This document shows, in pieces, positions 13,537 through 18,732 of a stretch of 18,732 bases of DNA. Location: contig CAZIWH010000032.1 of assembly GCA_964542985.1 (NCBI GenBank), positions 1-18,732 on the forward strand, in the 5' to 3' direction. The notes under the pieces are model-generated. The model saw nothing but the letters and a program-made list of their open reading frames with translations, did not search any database and was not told the DNA's origin. The position numbers and the translations under genes were made by a program. Each line of letters starts with the position of its first letter. Position 1 is the stretch's first letter. The stretch is from QNYQ01 sp964542985 (GTDB lineage: Archaea > Thermoproteota > Thermoprotei_A > Sulfolobales > Pyrodictiaceae).

Positions 13537-14988
13537 GTGGCTATCTTGGAGGAGGAGAGGAAACAGGTTAGGAGGAAGCTCAAGAAGATACTCATGACTC
13601 TGATAGAGGGTCATGCGTTCGTCGTGTTGAAGACTAGGAACGGCGGCGAGATAGAGGACGTGCTCTACGAGGGCGTGGACACGAGGATGTTCGAGACCAT
13701 GTGGATAGGGATGAACGTAGACGAGCTGCCTAGGGTCACGCCGATGATATGCGGCGTCTGCAGTGCAACCCACCACGTGGCGAGCGTGAAGGCGGCCGAC
13801 CAGGTTCGCGGCGCCGAGGCGCCACCGGAGGCGTGGAGGATACGCTACTTGATAAACATGGGCATCCATCTGAACAACCAGGTGCTCCACCCGCTGGTTT
13901 TCGGGCTGCCCGACTTCCTGCCGGTAGAGGTTGAGAGGCGCAGCATGTTCGCCCTCGGCCAGAGGCACCCCGACGTGGTTAAGGCCGGCGTAGCGCTGAT
14001 GGAGCTAGGCCATAAGGTCGTTGCGGTGTTCGGCGGCAGGGACATCCACCCGATAAACGGCATACCCGGCGGAGTCTCTAGAAAGCCTTCAGAAGAGGAG
14101 GTGGAGAAGCTTAGGAGCCTCTTCGGTAAGCACCGCGGCGACTTGAAGGTGTTCGTCGAGAAGAGCTTCGAGATAATGCTTGGCGGCAAGGAGAAAATAG
14201 ATGCCTACCCACCGGGCTACAGCTACATGATGGCACTCACCGGGCCCAGGGGCGAGTACGACATAGTCAATGGCCGCGTGAAGATACTCAACGGTAAAAC
14301 CGGCTCTGTCGAGGCAGAGTTCAGCGACCGCGGCAGAGAGTACCTCAGCTACCTCAAGGAGTACACCGTGCCCTACAGTTATATCAGGATGGTTACCACT
14401 AAGTGGAAGGCACAGAGCCCCAGAGAGGGGACCATACACGTCTCCGCGCTAGCCCGCGCAAACGCGGTGAAGAGCTACGGAGTAGAGTGGGCCGATGAGC
14501 TCCGGGACCGGCTGGCCGAGGAGTTCGGGAAACCCTTCCGCCACCCCTTGCTCTCAACGCTCTTCCGCGTGGTAGAGTCCGCGGCGCTCTACGAGCTGAT
14601 AGCCAGGGAACTCGAGAAGCCCATAGGAGACCCCATATACAGCCCGCCGACCAGGGACAGCGGCGAGGGCGCGGCGGTGATAGAGGCGCCCCGCGGGACG
14701 CTGATACACCACTACATGGCGGAGGAGGGCAAAGCCACGTTCATAAACATCATCACTCCGACGGCGATAAACGCTGCAGCGATAGAGGCGGATCTCCGTG
14801 GCTTCTTCGTAGGCAAAACGCTTGGCGAGATGAGCGACCGGGAGGTCTACGCGCACGCGGCCTCGATAGTGAGGAGCTACGACCCCTGCATGGCCTGCGC
14901 CACCCACGCGGCCTCGAGGAACCGGGTGGCTCTACGCATAGTCGTTGCGGATGAGAACTGGAAGCCGATACGCATGCTCCGCCCCTAG
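13537..14988 (+). CDS. [NiFe]-hydrogenase large (catalytic) subunit
   Basis: The subunit that binds the Ni-Fe centre and splits or makes H2. The N-terminal metal motif is MICGVC (Cys73 and Cys76 when counted from GTG 13534), followed by SATHHVASVKA; the C-terminal motif is DPCMACATH at 450-458 (Cys452 and Cys455). All four nickel-binding Cys are present. Group 3 soluble enzymes fit best, matching the small subunit. The residue before ICGVC is Met, where an Arg is near-universal. After His458 come 26 residues that a maturation endopeptidase would be expected to remove; no such peptidase gene is in the window. GTG 13534 and GTG 13537 are both possible; GGGGGTGG ends 6 nt before 13537, so I chose it. 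It is 24 nt from the small-subunit stop. Confidence 0.93.
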   Translation: MAILEEERKQVRRKLKKILMTLIEGHAFVVLKTRNGGEIEDVLYEGVDTRMFETMWIGMNVDELPRVTPMICGVCSATHHVASVKAADQVRGAEAPPEAWRIRYLINMGIHLNNQVLHPLVFGLPDFLPVEVERRSMFALGQRHPDVVKAGVALMELGHKVVAVFGGRDIHPINGIPGGVSRKPSEEEVEKLRSLFGKHRGDLKVFVEKSFEIMLGGKEKIDAYPPGYSYMMALTGPRGEYDIVNGRVKILNGKTGSVEAEFSDRGREYLSYLKEYTVPYSYIRMVTTKWKAQSPREGTIHVSALARANAVKSYGVEWADELRDRLAEEFGKPFRHPLLSTLFRVVESAALYELIARELEKPIGDPIYSPPTRDSGEGAAVIEAPRGTLIHHYMAEEGKATFINIITPTAINAAAIEADLRGFFVGKTLGEMSDREVYAHAASIVRSYDPCMACATHAASRNRVALRIVVADENWKPIRMLRP

Positions 14989-15001
14989 GGGGTGAGCCGC
15001 C

Positions 15002-15256
15002 TTGGTCGAGATAAGGATACTGAAGGACAGGTGCAAGCAGTGCATGAACTGTGTCCGCGTCTGCACTGCCTTCGACGGCGTCTACGAGGAGGGCCCCGAC
15101 GGCTACCCCGTCGTCGCCAGGCCGGAGCAGTGCGTGCAGTGCCTCATATGCCACACCGTCTGCCCAAGCAACGCTATAGTTCACGAGGACTACAGGGAGA
15201 TAATGCTGCTGAACCCCGATGAGGCCCTCGCGGAGAGGTACCGCAACTACGTCTAG
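15002..15256 (+). CDS. 2[4Fe-4S] ferredoxin-like protein, hydrogenase operon
   Basis: An 84-residue electron carrier with two CxxCxxCxxxC motifs: Cys11, 14, 17, 21 (CKQCMNCVRVC) and Cys44, 47, 50, 54 (CVQCLICHTVCP). This binds two [4Fe-4S] clusters. About 12 residues (FDGVYEEGPDGY) and a strand separate the motifs, and a charged helical tail (NPDEALAERYRNYV) follows, so it may dock on a partner. The start is TTG 15002 with GGGGGTGA (14988-14995) exactly 6 nt upstream and the preceding stop 13 nt away. As the last gene of the operon it probably takes electrons from, or gives them to, the hydrogenase; it could instead be a tightly bound third subunit. Confidence 0.9.
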   Translation: MVEIRILKDRCKQCMNCVRVCTAFDGVYEEGPDGYPVVARPEQCVQCLICHTVCPSNAIVHEDYREIMLLNPDEALAERYRNYV

Positions 15257-15267
15257 GCCTCCCCTAG

Positions 15268-15280
15268 CCTTTTCTTAATA
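15268..15280 (+). terminator. T-rich end of the hydrogenase operon
   Basis: TTTTCTTAATATTCT follows the ferredoxin stop by about 12 nt, without a stem. Archaeal termination commonly uses such T-rich tracts. It lies over the stop of the convergent PIN gene (15275). Confidence 0.35.
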
Positions 15281-15745
15281 TTCTAATTCCTCTTGTATTC
15301 CGGAGGGCCACAGCTCTATGAACATGTTTGTGTTGAACCCGTTCTCCTCCAGGAAGCGGAGCAGCTTCTCATCCTTGGTTGGTAGCAGTGTCTCCTCGTG
15401 GAGCGCTGTCACGTAGAGTATGCAGTCGAACACGTCGGGGTGCCCCAGGGCTCTAGGAGTCATTGCGTTTTCGAGGTGCTCTGCTCTAGGCTGTACGAGG
15501 CCCACGTAAACCTCTAGTAGCAGTGCCATCAGCGCCTCCGAGACTTGCTGCGGCGGCTCGCGTAGTCCATGCCTCCTCATCTCCTTGGCTATCTTTGCGG
15601 CAAGCTCGGGCAGGAGGAGCTGGGGGTAGAGGAGTCCGGCGTCGTCTTCTCTGTGTCTTAGCAGCTTCTCGTCGTCAACACCGCTCACCTCTATGCCGAA
15701 GAAGGGTAGTATGTAGGTTGTGTTGAGCACTATGCTTTTCCTCAT
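15275..15745 (-). CDS. PIN-domain (VapC-like) protein with altered catalytic residue
   Basis: A 156-residue protein of the PIN RNase fold, as found in VapC toxins. It begins MRKSIVLNTTYILPFFGIEV. Aligned by eye, the usual acidic residues are Glu47 (LPELAAKI), Asp107 (HPDVFDCILYVTA) and Asp125 (LPTKDEKLL), but the first, normally Asp in the DT/DS motif, is Asn8 (codon AAC). This should weaken or abolish Mg-dependent RNase activity. The ATG follows the antitoxin stop by 2 nt with GAGG 7 nt upstream. The middle insertion (about 20-45) is longer than in small VapCs and resembles crenarchaeal PIN proteins of about 150 residues. The upstream antitoxin is frameshifted, so the pair looks decayed. It may also be a retained non-catalytic protein. 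Confidence 0.8.
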   Translation of the reverse strand: MRKSIVLNTTYILPFFGIEVSGVDDEKLLRHREDDAGLLYPQLLLPELAAKIAKEMRRHGLREPPQQVSEALMALLLEVYVGLVQPRAEHLENAMTPRALGHPDVFDCILYVTALHEETLLPTKDEKLLRFLEENGFNTNMFIELWPSGIQEELEY

Positions 15746-15747
15746 GC

Positions 15748-15977
15748 CTAGTCCTCCTCTGCTAGCCTAGTCTGCTCCTCGGCCTCCTTCTCTACTTCTT
15801 CGAGGCTCGTGCGGGCCCAGTAGGGGCGGCGGAGCAGCTTAGGGAGGGGGCGGAGAATTATCTCGTCACCCTTCACTGTGGGCAGCAGCTTGTCCCCTCG
15901 CCCAGGCCTAGTTTCTCCACGATCTCGCGTGGCAGGTATAGAGCATACTTCCTGCCAATCTGGATTGCCTGGCTCAA
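15748..15977 (-). pseudogene. AbrB/VapB-like antitoxin, frameshifted
   Basis: From TTG 15977 the frame gives MSQAIQIGRKYALYLPREIV EKLGLGEGT, a clear AbrB-type swapped-hairpin DNA-binding start, then shifts and stops (SCCPQ, stop). In the next frame from about 15891 the protein resumes as KLLPTVKGDEIILRPLPKLL and ends LAEED just before the PIN gene. One missing base (ACAAGCTG instead of ACAAAGCTG) at about 15890 explains both parts. The downstream frame has no ATG, GTG or TTG start of its own back to a stop at 16047-16045, so it is not a separate gene. GTG 16037 is an alternative start, close to the transcription start implied by the TATA box. A sequencing error or programmed slippage are the other explanations. 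Normally it would neutralise the PIN protein and repress the pair. Confidence 0.7.
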
Positions 15978-16061
15978 CCCGGTAGCTCTGGTATATCTGG
16001 AGGCGGGGAGCTGCCCTAAGCCCTGGCGCCCCTCCACGGAAGCCTCATGCCGCAGGCAAGG

Positions 16062-16069
16062 CTTAAATA
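16062..16069. promoter_or_regulatory. Shared TATA element for trpA (+) and the antitoxin pair (-)
   Basis: CTTAAATA (minus strand TATTTAAG) is the only AT-rich block between the antitoxin and trpA. Read on the plus strand it predicts transcription from about 16091 toward trpA; read on the minus strand it predicts a start near 16040 toward the antitoxin. If both are used, the two operons would compete for one TBP site. Only the position and sequence support this. Confidence 0.45.
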
Positions 16070-16126
16070 GTGGTGGGAGTTGGGTGGGCGTCTGTTCCGT
16101 GGATTCCGGCGTGAGGGGGGTGCAGC

Positions 16127-16147
16127 GTGAAGCGCCAATGGAGTTGA
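16127..16147 (+). promoter_or_regulatory. Possible six-codon leader frame containing a Trp codon, overlapping the trpA start
   Basis: GTG AAG CGC CAA TGG AGT TGA encodes MKRQWS. The strong GGGGGGTG (16115-16122) ends 4 nt before its GTG, whereas the trpA ATG at 16138 is 15 nt from that ribosome binding site and lies inside this small frame, which ends at 16147. This may couple ribosomes to trpA or sense tryptophan; it may equally be chance. No leader-peptide control of this kind is established in archaea to my knowledge. Confidence 0.25.
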
Positions 16148-16890
16148 GCCGGCCCGGGTTCAGCGTCTACCTCACAGCCGGGTACCCGGGGCCGGCGGAG
16201 TTCCCCTGTATCCTTGAGGAGCTGTCCTCCTGCATAGACTTCTACGAGATAGGGCTGCCGACGAGGAGGCCGAAGTACGATGGCCCCACGATAAGGGCGA
16301 CCCACCGTAGGGTCGTTGAGGCCGGCCTCGTTGGCCTCGAGGCGTTGAAGCTACTCGAGGAAAACCCGCCGCCCAAGCCCTTCACGGTTATGGCCTATAT
16401 GGAGGACTATGCGGATAACCTGAGAGGCTTGATGGAGGCCGCGGCGTCTGCCGGGGCCCTCTGCGTGCTGCTCCCGGACCTAGCCTTCGACTACCCTGGG
16501 AGGCTCGACGAGTACACCGAGGAGAGCTTGCGTGCAGGCATGAAGCCGTGCTTCTTCGCCTCCAGCAAGTTCCCGCACCGGTGGCTGGTAGGCTATGCCG
16601 CCAGGAGGCCCCTCTACATCTACCTGGGCCTCCAGCCGGCGACGGGCGTGGAGCTGCCGATAGCCGTGGAGAAGAATGTCCGCCTAGCGAGGCTGCTAAT
16701 AGGAGACACCTATCTCTTAACGGGCTTCGCGATCCGTCGCCCCGAGACCGCAGCCTCCCTGATACGCGTCGGCGCTGACGCGGTTGTCGTGGGGAGCGCG
16801 GTGGCGAGACGGCTTGAGGAGGGCGGCGTGGAGGCCGCCAAGCGGCTCGCCTGCAGCATTCGCGAGGCCGTGCACGCCGCCGGGAGGTGA
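16138..16890 (+). CDS. trpA: Tryptophan synthase alpha chain
   Basis: Cleaves indole-3-glycerol phosphate to indole and glyceraldehyde 3-phosphate, passing indole to the beta chain in the last step of tryptophan synthesis. From ATG 16138 the product has 250 residues forming a TIM barrel. The catalytic pair is visible: Glu37 in FYEIGLP (E. coli Glu49) and Asp48 in YDGPTI (E. coli Asp60). The usual PFSDP after the Glu is PTRRP here. The phosphate site is GADAVVVGSAVARR near the end. Upstream in-frame GTG codons (16111, 16120) fall within or next to the GGGGGG stretch and are less likely starts. trpB begins 6 nt after the stop, with its ribosome binding site GGAGGTGA covering the trpA TGA. Confidence 0.93.
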   Translation: MELSRPGFSVYLTAGYPGPAEFPCILEELSSCIDFYEIGLPTRRPKYDGPTIRATHRRVVEAGLVGLEALKLLEENPPPKPFTVMAYMEDYADNLRGLMEAAASAGALCVLLPDLAFDYPGRLDEYTEESLRAGMKPCFFASSKFPHRWLVGYAARRPLYIYLGLQPATGVELPIAVEKNVRLARLLIGDTYLLTGFAIRRPETAASLIRVGADAVVVGSAVARRLEEGGVEAAKRLACSIREAVHAAGR

Positions 16891-16896
16891 GCAAGC

Positions 16897-18168
16897 GTGG
16901 TGGATGTGCCCCGGTACTGGTACAACATAGCAGCGGATCTCCCGGTTCCGCTGCCCCCGCTGCTGGATCCCCTCGACGACGAGGAGTCTAGGATAGGGCT
17001 GCTGGTGCGTATACTGCCGTCGAGGCTGATAGATGAGGAGTACACGTTGAGCAGGCTGCTCGAGACACCCGAGGAGGTCAGGGAGGCCTACCGGAGGGCG
17101 GGGAGGCCTACGCCGCTGCTGCGCGCCGAGGGCTTCGAGCGGGCCCTGGGCGTAGCGGGTAGGGTGAGGATCTACTACAAGTATGAGGGTGCGCTGCCCA
17201 CAGGGAGCCATAAGCTGAACACGGCTATCCCCCAGGTCTACTATGCCAGGCTTGACGGCGCAGCGGAGGTTGCTACGGAGACCGGTGCAGGGCAATGGGG
17301 GCTCGCGGTCAGCATAGCCGCGGCCATGATTGGTGTAAAGGCAACGGTATTCATGACGCGGAGCAGCTACTACAGCAAGAAGGCCAGGAGGGTAGCGATG
17401 GAGACCCTAGGGGCGACGGTGTATCCCAGTCCCAGCGAGGTGACTGAAGCCGGGAGGAGGGCCCGGAGCGAGAGGCCCGACCACCCCGGCAGCCTCGGGC
17501 TCGCGATAACCGAGGCTATCGAGTACGTGCTCTCCGGTGAGAGGCGCCGCTACGTCGCCGGCTCGGTTCTGGAGAGCGTGCTGGTCCACCAGACTGTGAT
17601 AGGCCTGGAGGCGCTGGAGCAGCTGCCCGAGGAGCCCGACTACATGGTTGCTTGCGTCGGCGGCGGGAGCAACATGGGCGGCTTCACCTACCCCGCGATA
17701 GGGATGAGGCTCCGCGGGGAGGGCTTCGAGAAGACCCGGTTCATAGCGGCGGAGAGCACGGCAGCCCCTAGGCTCAGCCGCGGCGACTACCGCTACGATG
17801 GCCTGGACACCGGCCTAGTCCTCCCGCTCGCCAGGATGTATAGCCTCGGCAAGGACTATGTCCCTCCCCCGATACACGCGGCAGGCCTACGCTACCACGG
17901 CGCCGCTCCGAGCCTCAGCCTCCTCCGACGCCTAGGCATAGTGGAGGCCAGGGCGTATCCCCAGGAGGAGGTCGCGAGGGCAGCGGTGCTGTTCGCGAGG
18001 AGCGAGGGCATAATCCCGGCTCCGGAGAGCGCCCACGCGGTCAAAGCGGTCGAGGAGATCGCCAGGAGGGCGCCCGAGGGCACGGTGATAGCCTTCAACC
18101 TCAGCGGCCACGGGCTGCTCGACACCGACGCTTACGAGAAGCTCCGCGTCCACGTGCCCGGGTTTTAG
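16897..18168 (+). CDS. trpB2: Tryptophan synthase beta chain, TrpB2 type
   Basis: A PLP enzyme that condenses indole with serine to make tryptophan. In 423 residues: PLP lysine Lys106 in GSHKLNTA, catalytic Glu128 in ETGAGQWG, and the PLP phosphate loop GGGSN at 255-259. The Trp in ETGAGQWG (His in classical TrpB1), the long N-terminal extension before RPTPLLRA, and the ending SGHGLLD are TrpB2 features (COG1350). TrpB2 is often a stand-alone second copy, but in some crenarchaea it is the operon's only beta chain and pairs with TrpA; the tight trpA-trpB2 linkage here suggests that case. The start is GTG 16897 with GGAGGTGA (16883-16890) 6 nt upstream. trpD follows after 53 nt. Confidence 0.94.
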   Translation: MVDVPRYWYNIAADLPVPLPPLLDPLDDEESRIGLLVRILPSRLIDEEYTLSRLLETPEEVREAYRRAGRPTPLLRAEGFERALGVAGRVRIYYKYEGALPTGSHKLNTAIPQVYYARLDGAAEVATETGAGQWGLAVSIAAAMIGVKATVFMTRSSYYSKKARRVAMETLGATVYPSPSEVTEAGRRARSERPDHPGSLGLAITEAIEYVLSGERRRYVAGSVLESVLVHQTVIGLEALEQLPEEPDYMVACVGGGSNMGGFTYPAIGMRLRGEGFEKTRFIAAESTAAPRLSRGDYRYDGLDTGLVLPLARMYSLGKDYVPPPIHAAGLRYHGAAPSLSLLRRLGIVEARAYPQEEVARAAVLFARSEGIIPAPESAHAVKAVEEIARRAPEGTVIAFNLSGHGLLDTDAYEKLRVHVPGF

Positions 18169-18221
18169 GCGCCAGTGCACCCGAAACGTGTTGCCTCAGG
18201 GCTCTCTGCGTGGTGGGAGCC

Positions 18222-18732
18222 GTGCCCGGCTTCAAGGAGCTACTCGAGAAGATAGTCAACCGTCTTCCATTGAGCTTAGAGGAGGCCAGGGGCCTCGCAG
18301 ACTCCATGCTCGAAGGAGGCCTAGGCGACGTCGAGATAGCCGCAGTTCTCGCGGCTCTCCGCGCCCGCGGCGAGGCCGCAGAAGAGGTGGCGGGCTTCGC
18401 CCTGAGCCTCCGCAGCCACTGTCTCCGCGTAAAGGCGCCCCCGGGCGCCCTAGACACGGCGGGCACCGGCGGAGACAGGAGCCACACCCTCAACGCCAGC
18501 ACGGCGGCAGCAATAGTGGCCGCGGCGGGAGGCGCGGTGGTGGCGAAGCATGGGAACAGGAGCGTCTCCAGCAGGAGCGGGAGCGCCGACTTCCTCGAGG
18601 CCCTGGGCTACCGCGTGGATCACGGCCCCAGGGAGGCGGAGTGCATGCTCCGCGAGGCGGGCTTCACCTTCCTCTACGCTCCCCGCTACCATCCTGCAAT
18701 GAAGCGCGTTATGCCGGTTAGGAGGAGGCTCG
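18222..18732 (+). CDS. trpD: Anthranilate phosphoribosyltransferase, partial
   Basis: Transfers phosphoribose from PRPP to anthranilate, the second step of the tryptophan branch. The first 170 residues are present and the gene runs off the right edge. The N-terminal helical domain (PGFKELLEKIVNRLPLSLEE) is followed by the PRPP-binding GTGGD at 81-85, NAST at 91-94 (usually NIST), KHGNRSVSS at 109-117, and APRYHPAMKRV at 153-163, which forms part of the anthranilate site. GTG 18222 has GGTGG 5 nt upstream; in-frame GTG codons at 18210 and 18213 overlap that site and are less likely. It is the third gene of the trp operon. Nothing looks broken up to the edge. Confidence 0.92.
   Translation, partial: MPGFKELLEKIVNRLPLSLEEARGLADSMLEGGLGDVEIAAVLAALRARGEAAEEVAGFALSLRSHCLRVKAPPGALDTAGTGGDRSHTLNASTAAAIVAAAGGAVVAKHGNRSVSSRSGSADFLEALGYRVDHGPREAECMLREAGFTFLYAPRYHPAMKRVMPVRRRL

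Noticed and set aside
16018..16048. ATG on the minus strand at 16048 as the antitoxin start
   Set aside because: Its frame stops after ten codons (TAG) and is not the frame of the AbrB sequence.

Overview
The window looks like chromosome of a GC-rich hyperthermophilic crenarchaeon. The evidence is archaeal TATA elements without bacterial -35/-10 boxes, Shine-Dalgarno sequences of the type GGGGGTGA or GGAGGTGA that mostly end 6-7 nt before the start, heavy use of AGG and ATA codons, frequent GTG and TTG starts, and gene content that includes TrpB2, an archaeal DUF2139-like protein, a ModE-type HTH fused to a binding domain, and a PIN/AbrB pair. A Desulfurococcales (Pyrodictiaceae-like) host is my inference. 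I see no rRNA, tRNA, insertion sequence or CRISPR array.

Left part (1-6.4 kb, minus strand): an import operon reading right to left, with a LivG-type ATPase, an acyl-CoA synthetase (AMP-forming ligase), LivH and LivM permeases, then a membrane-anchored LivK-type binding protein that has its own TATA box and a nearby inverted repeat. The ligase sitting inside the transporter operon suggests that the imported substrate is an organic acid activated to a CoA ester on entry, not an amino acid. No LivF is visible; it may lie beyond the left edge.

Middle (6.4-11.4 kb): a divergent plus-strand gene for a 502-residue DUF2139-like protein. It is followed by minus-strand genes: a 99-residue unknown whose stop codon overlaps that gene's stop, a 54-residue protein with a very good ribosome binding site, and a compact three-gene unit (radical SAM protein, PsiE-like membrane protein, ModE-like regulator).

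Right-centre (11.5-15.3 kb, plus strand): a four-gene operon for a V4R-like protein, a 12-cysteine [NiFe]-hydrogenase small subunit, the large subunit, and an 8-cysteine ferredoxin. It looks like a soluble MvhAG-type hydrogenase whose electron acceptor would be the encoded ferredoxin. The large subunit has Met where the L1 motif normally has Arg. This operon and the radical SAM unit diverge from a shared promoter region carrying mirrored TTGACCA elements.

Right end (15.3-18.7 kb): a VapBC-like pair that looks damaged, with a frameshifted AbrB antitoxin and a PIN toxin whose first catalytic Asp is Asn. Diverging from it is a trp operon, trpA-trpB2-trpD, with trpD cut by the window edge. The antitoxin and trp promoters share one AT-rich element, and a six-codon reading frame containing a Trp codon overlaps the trpA start.
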